This document shows, piece after piece, positions 1 to 5,561 of a stretch of 6,569 bases of DNA. The notes under the pieces were generated by a model. That model saw nothing but the letters and a program-made list of their open reading frames with translations. It had not been told where the DNA came from and searched no databases. The DNA is from an uncultured Akkermansia sp. (GTDB lineage: Bacteria > Verrucomicrobiota > Verrucomicrobiia > Verrucomicrobiales > Akkermansiaceae). A program made the position numbers and the translations under genes. Location: the NCBI GenBank assembly GCA_904501915.1, contig CAJGCV010000101.1:1-6569 (forward strand), in the 5' to 3' direction. Positions within the stretch are counted from its first letter, which is position 1; each line of letters opens with the position of its first letter.

Positions 1-420
1 CAGCCCATCAAGGGACTTCCGGTGGATGTGGTCTTCATCGGGTCCTGCACCAACGGGCACATTACCGATTTCCGCGAAGTAGCCCCCTACCTGAAGGGTA
101 AGAAGGTGAAGCCGGGTATCAAGGCTCTGGCCGTGCCGGGCTCTCAGATGACCGCCCTGCAGTGCGAGCAGGAGGGCATTGCGCAGATTTTCCGCGAAGC
201 CGGCTTTGAATGGCGACTGCCCGGGTGCTCCATGTGCCTGGCCATGAACCCGGATAAGCTGGTGGGCGACCAGATTTGCGCCAGCACCAGCAACCGCAAT
301 TTCAAAGGCCGCCAGGGCAGCCCGACCGGGCGCACCCTGCTCATGAGCCCCATCATGGCAGCAGCCGCCGCTATCACCGGCACCGTGGCCGATGCCCGCG
401 AAGTATTCGATATCCAGTAA
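1..420 (+). CDS. leuC: 3-isopropylmalate dehydratase large subunit, C-terminal part (5' end outside window)
   Basis: This is the last 139 residues of LeuC, the large subunit of isopropylmalate isomerase, which converts 2-isopropylmalate to 3-isopropylmalate in cytoplasmic leucine biosynthesis. The reading frame is open from base 1, so the gene begins upstream; against a usual length of about 466 residues, roughly 330 are missing. All three cysteines that hold the 4Fe-4S cluster are visible: SCTNG at residue 16 of the fragment, and GCSMC at residues 76 and 79. The spacing of 60 then 3 residues equals that of E. coli C347, C407 and C410. The family signatures PGCSMCLAMNPD and CASTSNRNFKGRQG follow, the second separating it from unrelated aconitase relatives. 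The stop is TAA, 17 bases before leuD, with which it forms the heterodimer. Homoaconitase is the only realistic alternative; the leuCD pairing favours LeuC. Confidence 0.96.
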   Translation, partial: QPIKGLPVDVVFIGSCTNGHITDFREVAPYLKGKKVKPGIKALAVPGSQMTALQCEQEGIAQIFREAGFEWRLPGCSMCLAMNPDKLVGDQICASTSNRNFKGRQGSPTGRTLLMSPIMAAAAAITGTVADAREVFDIQ

Positions 421-437
421 CCCCCTCTTTTCAGACA

Positions 438-1043
438 ATGCCTCTTACCAAGATTACCAGCATCAGCGGCAAGGCCGTTCCCGTAGTCGGAGCGGATATG
501 GATACCGACCGCATCATCCCGGCACGCTTCCTCAAGTGCATCACCTTCGATGAACTGGCCGGCACCATGTTCTACGACGAGCGCTTCCACACCGATGGCA
601 GCTCGAAGAACCACCCCATCGACGCTCCGCAGCACGCCGGAGCCACCATCATTCTGGGTGGCGAGAACTTCGGCTGCGGTTCTTCCCGTGAGCACGCACC
701 GCAAGCCATCAAGCGCAGTGGCGTGCAGGCCATTGTGGCAGAAACCTTCGCGGAAATCTTCTTCGGCAACAGCAGCGGCATCGGCCTGCCCTGCGTGCGC
801 GCCAGCCGCGAGGATATAGCCCGCGCCACCGAAATCACCACCACTGCCCCGGATACCCAGTGGACGGTTGACCTGGAAAGCATGACCCTGAGCTGCGCCA
901 CCGCCAGTTTCCCCATCACCATGCCCGCAGAACCGCGCGAAGCGCTCATGCAGGGCAAGTGGGATGCCGTGGTGGAGCTCATGAACGCCCCGGAGGCAGT
1001 GGCCGCGCTGGCAGCCACCCTGCCCGCCCCCAGCAGCAAATAA
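438..1043 (+). CDS. leuD: 3-isopropylmalate dehydratase small subunit
   Basis: LeuD is the swivelling small subunit that completes the isopropylmalate isomerase active site together with LeuC. The protein has 201 residues, the same length as E. coli LeuD. Visible family motifs are DTDRIIPARFL near residues 22-32, the substrate-loop signature GENFGCGSSREHAP near 75-88, and AETFAEIFFGNSSGIGLP near 101-118. The reading frame stays open upstream to an ATG at 276, but that extension overlaps leuC by 145 bases and has no LeuD-like sequence. The ATG at 438 gives the standard N-terminus (MPLTKITSISGKAVPV). There is no purine-rich ribosome site before it; the 17-base spacer is mostly pyrimidine, so translation may depend on coupling to leuC. 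Confidence 0.96.
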   Translation: MPLTKITSISGKAVPVVGADMDTDRIIPARFLKCITFDELAGTMFYDERFHTDGSSKNHPIDAPQHAGATIILGGENFGCGSSREHAPQAIKRSGVQAIVAETFAEIFFGNSSGIGLPCVRASREDIARATEITTTAPDTQWTVDLESMTLSCATASFPITMPAEPREALMQGKWDAVVELMNAPEAVAALAATLPAPSSK

Positions 1044-1065
1044 TTCACACGCCTGCCTCGTCTCT

Positions 1066-2178
1066 ATGCTCGCACTCATCACACCGCTGATTACCCATGG
1101 TGTTATTGATAACACCACGCGTGGGGTAACGCATCTTACCCTCTGGGGAATTGATGGGGGCGAGCCCGTTGACTTCATCCTGGAGGGCAACTGCCTGCGC
1201 GACATAGCGGGCTGCCGCGTGAGCTTCACCAACCGCATGACCGCCCAGGCTCAGACCGAGGAGCACCCGGTGCTGGCGCGCATGCGCGGTCATGCACAGG
1301 GACCAGTGCTGACAGGCGATATCACCCTTTCCCGCCGCATACCGGAGGAAGACAACCGCCGCGCCCTGAGCAACCAGCTTTCCATTGAGCTCTTCGTGGA
1401 ACGCGAAACCCGCCTGCTCATTGAAACGCCCGATTTCGAGTACGACATCTCCCTGCCCCAGTGGGAGATGAGCTGGCAGGAAGCCAACACGCAGGCATTC
1501 CTGAACATGGAGGCCCTGCGCGACCATGTGGCGTACAACGTGGCAAACTTCCGTGGCCCTGCGCTGCAGATTATCCAGGAAGAGAAGCTGCCCAGCTGCT
1601 CGTGGGATACGCGCCTGAACCGGGCTGAGGCGTACATGGCCATTCACCCGACCATACGCGCCAAATACTGCCACGAAATCAACGGGCAGATGTCGGAGGC
1701 GTATGTAATGGACCGCACCGACCTGCTCAACCAGATGGCTGCAGAGGACGAAGCCCACATGCCGCCGGAGGAAGATGCCGGGCGCGAGTGGGATGTGCTG
1801 GATTTTGTGGCGCCGGAGCATGCCAAAGCCGTACGCAAGGCCATGCACCACCCGCTGTTCCAGGAGACTTCCCGCCTGACCATACTGGTGCAGAAACACC
1901 TGATGGTGCGCGAAAACGCAGGTAAGCCGGAGGTTGAAGCCTTCGTCAAGAAATACGCCGGTGTCGTTTCCTATATTCTTGCCACGATATTACTGACCCG
2001 CCAATCCTCCTTCCCGGTGGATTTGGCCAGCCGCCGTGTGCAGATTATTCACCGCCACATTGGAGAACTCTGCGGATACTGCAGCAAGGTGAACACCGAT
2101 ATAGCCGCCGTTTTCCGCGAAGCCGCCTCCCTGCTCACCAGCAAGCTGGATGAGTTCGCCTCCACGTTCCACCACTGA
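1066..2178 (+). CDS. uncharacterised conserved protein in the leu operon
   Basis: This 370-residue soluble protein has no signal peptide or membrane segment, and I do not recognise its function. The N-terminal part (about 20-55) is probably beta-rich and holds GIDGGEPVDFILEGNCLRDIAGCRVSF; I associate the dG-E-P-x-D-x-x-LEGN-x-x-RDIAGC-R pattern with uncharacterised verrucomicrobial proteins, from memory only. Residues 85-140 remain mixed and charged. Residues 225-245 form an acidic stretch (AAEDEAHMPPEEDAG), and 265-368 read as amphipathic helices ending in KLDEFASTFHH. No catalytic signature is evident. The gene starts 22 bases after leuD and stops 15 bases before the DeoR-like gene, so it is probably co-transcribed with them. 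The ATG at 1066 is the first start after leuD and has no Shine-Dalgarno sequence. Position alone does not show that it takes part in leucine synthesis. Confidence 0.85.
   Translation: MLALITPLITHGVIDNTTRGVTHLTLWGIDGGEPVDFILEGNCLRDIAGCRVSFTNRMTAQAQTEEHPVLARMRGHAQGPVLTGDITLSRRIPEEDNRRALSNQLSIELFVERETRLLIETPDFEYDISLPQWEMSWQEANTQAFLNMEALRDHVAYNVANFRGPALQIIQEEKLPSCSWDTRLNRAEAYMAIHPTIRAKYCHEINGQMSEAYVMDRTDLLNQMAAEDEAHMPPEEDAGREWDVLDFVAPEHAKAVRKAMHHPLFQETSRLTILVQKHLMVRENAGKPEVEAFVKKYAGVVSYILATILLTRQSSFPVDLASRRVQIIHRHIGELCGYCSKVNTDIAAVFREAASLLTSKLDEFASTFHH
1091..1129. promoter_or_regulatory. nested palindromes inside the start of the uncharacterised gene
   Basis: A perfect inverted repeat with 9-base arms occupies 1098-1117 (TGGTGTTAT, TG centre, ATAACACCA). 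It is enclosed by a second pair, TTACCC at 1091-1096 and GGGTAA at 1124-1129. The palindrome CCACGCGTGG (1115-1124) overlaps the right arm. The structure lies 26-64 bases past the start codon. The codons here (GTT ATT GAT, ACG CGT GGG GTA, CTT) differ from the GC-ending codons used in the rest of the gene, which suggests selection on the nucleotides. It could be an operator for a dimeric repressor, such as the DeoR-like protein encoded downstream, or an mRNA hairpin. Function is inference only. Confidence 0.4.
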
Positions 2179-2193
2179 TTTCCGCCCTTCATC

Positions 2194-2964
2194 ATGTACG
2201 TGGCTCAGGAAAGACGCGCTTACCTTCTGCGCCTGCTGCAGGAGCGCGGCAGCATCCGTTCTGCCACAGTGGCCCGTGAACTGGGCGTCACCGATGAAAC
2301 CATACGCACCGACCTGGTGGACATGCAGGCACAAGGGCTCCTGAAACGCGTACATGGCGGCGCGCAGTACATCATCCCCCAGGCGGGGTGCGATGCTGCC
2401 ACCCGGCCGGACTGCCAGCTGGTGCAGCAGGCCCTGCGCTTTATTGAAGCCGGCATGCGCGTTTATCTGGACGCAGATACCCTGGCGCTGGTGCTGGTCT
2501 CGCAGCTCAAGGAACTGCCGTGCACACTCATTACCCCCTCACTGAAACTGCTTTCCAGCCTTTCAGCCCAGAGCATGCCGCAGCAGATTGTGTGCCCCGG
2601 TGGCATGCTGGATAAAGACAGCGGGCTGCTGGACAGCCCCGCCGCCCTGCAATCCCTGCAACAGGAGAACCGGCCGGATATCTGCCTGCTCTTCCCCCCT
2701 GCGCTTCGAAGCGATGTGGCAGCCTTCCGCTCGCCCATACGCTCCGCCTGGGCTCGCGCTGCTGTTGAACACGCAGCAAAAACCGTTGTCATTTCTCCTG
2801 CAGCGGCGCTTACCGCACACGCGCCATACGCCATTCCCCTGCCCGCCAGCCACACCCTCATCACGGAAAACAATCTGCCCGCCAATTTCCAGCACCCGGA
2901 CATGGTGCTTATTCCCTACATCTCGGCAGAAGACCTCATGCAACCTGAAGGGTTTGATTATTAA
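2194..2964 (+). CDS. DeoR-family transcriptional regulator with divergent effector domain
   Basis: This is a 256-residue DNA-binding regulator. The N-terminal winged helix-turn-helix is textbook DeoR: RRAYLLRLLQERGSI (7-21), VARELGVTDETIRTDL (26-41) as the HTH, and QGLLKRVHGGA (47-57) as the wing. The C-terminal part corresponds to the DeoRC sugar-phosphate sensor, but only traces remain. YLDADTLAL (91-99) replaces the usual D-S-G-T-T loop, and PGGML (135-139) keeps the GG turn. The usual G-A-D-G segment and the D-S-S-K-F-G motif are replaced by LLFPPAL (165-171) and ISPAAAL (200-206). Ligand specificity therefore cannot be predicted, and phosphosugar binding may be lost. The gene starts at an ATG 15 bases after the uncharacterised gene, with no Shine-Dalgarno site, and is probably the last gene of the leu transcript. 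Autoregulation of the operon is possible but unproven. Confidence 0.88.
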   Translation: MYVAQERRAYLLRLLQERGSIRSATVARELGVTDETIRTDLVDMQAQGLLKRVHGGAQYIIPQAGCDAATRPDCQLVQQALRFIEAGMRVYLDADTLALVLVSQLKELPCTLITPSLKLLSSLSAQSMPQQIVCPGGMLDKDSGLLDSPAALQSLQQENRPDICLLFPPALRSDVAAFRSPIRSAWARAAVEHAAKTVVISPAAALTAHAPYAIPLPASHTLITENNLPANFQHPDMVLIPYISAEDLMQPEGFDY

Positions 2965-2969
2965 GCAGC

Positions 2970-3000
2970 AAGCCCCGGTTGCAGCAGGCAACCAGGGCTT
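2970..3000. terminator. hairpin between convergent genes, probable bidirectional terminator
   Basis: AAGCCC-C-GGTTGC (2970-2982) pairs with GCAACC-A-GGGCTT (2988-3000) around a five-base loop, with one C/A mismatch in a 13-position stem. It begins 5 bases after the regulator's stop codon and lies 26 bases past the stop of the lipoprotein gene on the other strand. This is where a shared terminator would be expected. Neither side has a strong T tract (the minus-strand exit reads GCTGCTTAATAATC), so rho-independent activity may be modest. Confidence 0.6.
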
Positions 3001-3025
3001 GACTCAAAATGAAGATGCAAGCGCT

Positions 3026-3511
3026 TTACTGCTGGGCGGCCTTGCTGGCCTTGTACTGCTGCAGCACACCCTGAATCACCTTACCGGTCTGCGTCTTCGG
3101 CTGGTAAGTCTGGGGAGTCGTGGTCGTGCCGGGAGTCGTGGTCGGCAGGGTCTGGGCGGCAGTGCCGTTGGCTGTAGCCTTGTTGAGCAGGTCCTGCAGC
3201 TTGTTCACCAGTGTGGAACCAACGGACTCTTTCAGGCAGTCGCGATACAGCTTGCTGGTCTGCCAGTTATCGAAGTTGAAGCGGGCGCTGTCAGGAAGCG
3301 CGTTTTCGTTCTTACGAACACGATAACGGCTGTAGCCACGCACAAAGTAGTCGTACTCGGTATCAGAGCCGTAGTACTTCATGTCGGTCAGTTCGCTGGT
3401 GTTCATGGCGGTAGCCAGCGTGGGAGTCAGCAGTTCCGTGCGGCTCACGGTCTTGACGGCGCAGGAGCTCAGCCCCAGGGCCAGCAACAAAACGGGAATC
3501 AGTTTTTTCAT
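3026..3511 (-). CDS. small lipoprotein of unknown function
   Basis: A 161-residue protein with a clear lipoprotein signal peptide: MKK, a hydrophobic core PVLLLALGL, and the lipobox LSSC with the acylated cysteine at residue 17. It should be lipid-anchored in the envelope; residue 18 is alanine rather than aspartate, which by the E. coli rule favours outer-membrane sorting. The mature part contains an aromatic block MKYYGSDTEYDYFVRG (44-59) and RARFNFDNWQ-like sequence around 75-84. A Thr/Pro/Gln-rich linker follows (about 118-142), then a short charged helix to the end. I recognise no family. The frame extends upstream to 3670, but that would overlap the preceding gene by 116 bases and bury the signal peptide, so the ATG at 3511 is chosen. 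The gene follows the Gate-type membrane protein by 43 bases on the same strand and may share its transcript. Confidence 0.85.
   Translation of the reverse strand: MKKLIPVLLLALGLSSCAVKTVSRTELLTPTLATAMNTSELTDMKYYGSDTEYDYFVRGYSRYRVRKNENALPDSARFNFDNWQTSKLYRDCLKESVGSTLVNKLQDLLNKATANGTAAQTLPTTTPGTTTTPQTYQPKTQTGKVIQGVLQQYKASKAAQQ
3113..3148. repeat. two 18-base tandem units inside the lipoprotein gene
   Basis: GGGAGTCGTGGTCG occurs at 3113-3126 and again at 3131-3144, a period of 18 bases or six codons. On the minus strand it encodes two TTTPxT hexapeptides in the Thr/Pro-rich linker. It is an in-frame duplication that lengthens the linker and might vary between strains. Confidence 0.7.
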
Positions 3512-3554
3512 GTTTTTAACTTGGGATATTAGATTAAGGGGGGAGACGATTTTA

Positions 3555-4700
3555 TTACAGGCAGGAGTAGAGCACATACGCCCAGTGGGCCACAATGGCA
3601 GCGCAGATACCGCCGATGGTGTGAGCCCAGATTGCCTTGGAGGTAAGATGACGGTAGCCAAGCGTATCAAGCATGGCAGTGTGGGTGCTCAGATAACCGC
3701 TCCAGCACATGCCGATGGCGGTGAACACGGCTATGGCGTTGCCGTCAATCCAACCAGCGTTAATGAAGTTGGGAACAAGCCCCAGGGCAGCCCCCACGGC
3801 ACCAAGCGCGGTGATGGGGAAGGCAATGAGGTGCGGGTCCTGGAAGCCGAAGAGCCATTCAAACACGAAACTGCACTTCGCACCAATCCACGGCAGCAGC
3901 TCCACACCTTCATAGGCAGCACCAGTAAAGTTTCCGGAAGCAGCAGGGCCGAAGGTGAGCAGCATCACCAGCGTGGAAATAATCAGCACACCGGGGATAA
4001 TGGCTATACCCACATCCACACCGGTGCGGCCGCCATCCAGCAGGGAGTCCAGAATACGCTGGAAGAGCGGCTTGGTGTATTCCTCCACCTTGGCTTCTGC
4101 CAGTTCTGCGGGTTCACAGGCATCTTCCGTGGCAAACTCCGGGAGTTTCTTCAGAATAAAGCGCTGCATCAGGCGGGTGGAAACAATGCAACCGCAGCAC
4201 GCACCAAACAGGCCGATGAAGGGCTCTGCATAGAATCCCTGCCCCACCATGAACACAATCACCAGCAGCCCCATGCCGAACGCCGTGCCGAAATTGGTGA
4301 GGGAAATGAACTGGTATTTCTTGAAGTAGGAACTGAAGCGATTATCCTGCGCCAGGGCAATGATGGCGGGGTTATCGGACAGGAACGTGAGCACCGCACC
4401 CAGCGACGCCACACCCGGCAGGTTGAACAGCGGGCGCATGAGCGGACGCAGCAGCTTTTCCAACAGGCTCACCACGCCGAACTCCACAAACAGGCGGCCG
4501 ATGGCACCGGTAATCACGCAGATAGCCATGAGGTAGAACACCGTGTTGAGCAGCAGGTCGTGAGCTGTCTTCATGATGGTGTTGAGCATCTGCGGGGTCC
4601 CCATCTGGGAGGCTATGTAGGAAAACAGCCCGAATACCACTACCAGGCAGATAACTCCCTTGGGTATAAAATTGCTAATTTTGCGAAGAATTTCTTTCAT
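3555..4700 (-). CDS. multi-pass membrane protein, nucleoside-recognition (Gate) domain type
   Basis: A 381-residue inner-membrane protein with about ten hydrophobic segments, near residues 12-32, 47-70, 94-107, 133-153, 158-178, 228-250, 272-285, 291-312, 320-340 and 356-378. A hydrophilic charged loop (about 181-222) separates the two halves. The layout and motifs match proteins annotated as nucleoside recognition/Gate-domain (Pfam PF07670), related to the spore maturation proteins SpmA/SpmB and concentrative nucleoside transporters. The first half has FLSDNPAIIALAQDNRF (106-122), the second GFQDPHLIAFPITALGAVGAALG (285-307). The family name reflects fold similarity; its substrate is unknown, so nucleoside transport should not be assumed. 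The ATG at 4700 is used because the MKEILRKISNFIPKGV start leads directly into the first membrane segment. The gene ends in tandem TAA TAA and is followed by the lipoprotein gene. Confidence 0.85.
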   Translation of the reverse strand: MKEILRKISNFIPKGVICLVVVFGLFSYIASQMGTPQMLNTIMKTAHDLLLNTVFYLMAICVITGAIGRLFVEFGVVSLLEKLLRPLMRPLFNLPGVASLGAVLTFLSDNPAIIALAQDNRFSSYFKKYQFISLTNFGTAFGMGLLVIVFMVGQGFYAEPFIGLFGACCGCIVSTRLMQRFILKKLPEFATEDACEPAELAEAKVEEYTKPLFQRILDSLLDGGRTGVDVGIAIIPGVLIISTLVMLLTFGPAASGNFTGAAYEGVELLPWIGAKCSFVFEWLFGFQDPHLIAFPITALGAVGAALGLVPNFINAGWIDGNAIAVFTAIGMCWSGYLSTHTAMLDTLGYRHLTSKAIWAHTIGGICAAIVAHWAYVLYSCL

Positions 4701-4710
4701 ATCAATGATA

Positions 4711-4735
4711 AAGCCCCGGTTTTGCGCCGGGGCTT
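4711..4735 (-). terminator. strong GC hairpin directly upstream of the Gate protein gene
   Basis: AAGCCCCGG (4711-4719) and CCGGGGCTT (4727-4735) form a perfect nine-base-pair stem with a seven-base loop. Read on the minus strand it is followed by TTATCATTGAT, a weak T-rich tail. It ends only 10 bases before the membrane protein's ATG, so it makes most sense as a terminator for transcription arriving from the right, possibly originally from speA. Its first 11 bases (AAGCCCCGGTT) are identical to the start of the hairpin at 2970. Confidence 0.55.
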
Positions 4736-4761
4736 ATATCACAACTAACAGTTCTGTGCAA
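4733..4761 (-). promoter_or_regulatory. candidate extended -10 promoter for the Gate protein gene
   Basis: On the minus strand TTGCAC (4761-4756) lies 17 bases from TATAAG (4738-4733), and the -10 box is preceded by TGA, giving the extended form TGnTATAAG. Transcription would start within the hairpin, about 25-30 bases before the ATG at 4700, leaving a short leader without the full stem. The -10 matches consensus at 5 of 6 positions and the -35 at 3 of 6. Sigma specificity of this organism is unknown. Confidence 0.4.
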
Positions 4762-4884
4762 GCGCAATCTGCGCCTGTTTCAACGTAATCATGTATGTCT
4801 GAAAGTTTTTGCAAATATGTAATTTATCGGCGAGCAACCTGTCTCGGCGTAGCCTTGGCGAAGACGGAAGTGAGCGGAATTTGT
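4741..4884. other. intergenic stretch left of the transposable element
   Basis: No convincing gene is seen. Minus-strand frames are open here, but they run into the element's inverted repeat and have no recognisable protein sequence. One short frame (4792-4745) encodes a 15-residue peptide, MITLKQAQIALAQNC, whose stop is 9 bases before the hairpin at 4735. It may be the tail of a lost gene or chance. Bases 4843-4868 (CGGCGTAGCCTTGGCGAAGACGG and flanks) have the look of a dispersed repeat, but no second copy occurs in this window. Confidence 0.4.
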
Positions 4885-4992
4885 AGCCCACGGCAGTGGG
4901 CGTAAAGATGAAAGGCAGGGGTAAGCCCGCAACGCGGGCGCAGCCCCTGCTACCCATAAAAAACAAACGGAGCCCATGAAATGGGTGACAGA
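4885..4992 (+). repeat. left terminal inverted repeat with three hairpins
   Basis: From outside to inside: hairpin 1 is GCCCAC (4886-4891), loop GGCA, GTGGGC (4896-4901), with GTAG at its 5' base (4883-4886). Hairpin 2 spans 4915-4950: an outer stem GCAGGGG/CCCCTGC, an asymmetric internal loop TAA/GCAG, an inner stem GCCCGC/GCGGGC and an AAC loop. Hairpin 3 is GCCCAT (4972-4977), loop GAA, ATGGGT (4981-4986), with GGAG at its 5' base (4969-4972). Hairpins 2 and 3 are joined by an A-rich linker (4953-4968). The repeat ends 8 bases before the transposase stop codon. Confidence 0.85.
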
Positions 4993-4999
4993 ACAGAGG

Positions 5000-5473
5000 C
5001 TACTCAATAGAACCGTTCTTAACACACCACCAATGAATATCTTTCAACTCAACGCCATGCTTCTTCAAGAAACTGCAATACTCATCCTGCATCGAATGCG
5101 CCTTATGATGTTCTTTCTGCCTTTCAATATATCGGATAACAGCTTCTTTATTTGATTCACTTACAGAAAATGCACCATAACCTTCTTGCCAGGCAAAGTC
5201 TTTGTAAGCCGGGTCAATGTTTTTTATCCATTTCGTACTGTTCGATTTAATATCACGCACAAAATCAGCCAGCCCAATCGTAACTGGCATCAAGGTCAAA
5301 ACATGGATATGATCCGGACGCCCACCTACAACTAAGGCATGACCGGACATACCGCGAATCACACCTCCGATATAACGAAATATGCGTGGTAAATCATCCT
5401 CTTTCATGGTCAAGCCGCCAGCCTTTGTATGAAAGATGAGATGCGCGTAGATATTTGCAAAAGAATTTCCCAT
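5000..5473 (-). CDS. tnpA: Y1 (HUH) transposase, IS200-like / REP-associated tyrosine transposase
   Basis: A 157-residue single-domain Y1 transposase, the usual size for this class, which nicks and rejoins single-stranded DNA at hairpin-marked sites. The HUH metal-binding motif is H55-I-H57 in RPDHIHVL. The probable nucleophile is Y115 in VIRYIERQ, and WQEGYGAFSVS (95-105) is a hallmark of the family. The N-terminus has the typical YAHLIFHTK strand (9-17); the C-terminal EYCSFLKKHGVELKDIHWW (131-149) is also typical. All catalytic residues are present, so the enzyme may be active. G+C is about 40% (96 of 240 bases in 5041-5280) against about 60% in neighbours, with more A/T-ending codons, which points to acquisition from elsewhere. 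The ATG at 5473 is preceded by TAGGTCT, at best a weak ribosome site. The 3' end abuts the left inverted repeat. Confidence 0.92.
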   Translation of the reverse strand: MGNSFANIYAHLIFHTKAGGLTMKEDDLPRIFRYIGGVIRGMSGHALVVGGRPDHIHVLTLMPVTIGLADFVRDIKSNSTKWIKNIDPAYKDFAWQEGYGAFSVSESNKEAVIRYIERQKEHHKAHSMQDEYCSFLKKHGVELKDIHWWCVKNGSIE

Positions 5474-5561
5474 AGACCTACAGACATCCTACCACATAGA
5501 TGCATCAGACGGCAAGATAAACAATCACGTTAGGAACGCCAGCGCCTATTAGTACACCGCC
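5474..5561. other. transposase upstream region inside the element
   Basis: This 88-base leader should hold the transposase promoter. A weak candidate on the minus strand is TTGCCG, 18 bases, TAGGAT, which would start transcription nearly at the ATG; it is too poor to call. The innermost part (minus strand GAGGCGGTGTACTAATAG) resembles the end of the transposase gene at the opposite side, GAGGCTACTCAATAG, suggesting that end similarity continues past the clear repeat. Confidence 0.4.

Noticed and set aside
276..437. Upstream start for leuD at 276
   Set aside because: It would overlap leuC by 145 bases and add 54 residues unlike any LeuD; the ATG at 438 gives the family's normal length.
421..437. 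Leucine attenuator or leader peptide
   Set aside because: Any such element would precede the first leu gene, which lies outside the window; no Leu-codon run is seen here.
144..1238. 364-residue open frame on the minus strand
   Set aside because: It lies fully antisense to leuC, leuD and the next gene, which are clearly real; the translation is low-complexity Gly/Ala/His-rich, typical of GC-rich shadow frames.
1045..1899. 284-residue minus-strand frame
   Set aside because: Antisense to the uncharacterised gene; composition and lack of motifs fit a shadow frame. The plus-strand gene fits the operon spacing.
2588..3532. 314-residue plus-strand frame running across the regulator end and the lipoprotein gene
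   Set aside because: It crosses the convergent hairpin and overlaps two better supported genes; no recognisable sequence.
3381..4748. 455-residue open frame on the plus strand
   Set aside because: Antisense to the Gate membrane protein and the lipoprotein; the translation is His/Gln/Gly-rich with no domain, while the opposite strand gives clean membrane segments and a lipobox.
4745..5025. Two short minus-strand frames (4745-4966 and 4789-5025)
   Set aside because: They run through the left inverted repeat and, in the second case, into the transposase end; no family resemblance.
5474..5535. Promoter TTGCCG-18-TAGGAT for the transposase
   Set aside because: Boxes match consensus poorly and would give an almost leaderless mRNA; not enough to call as a feature.
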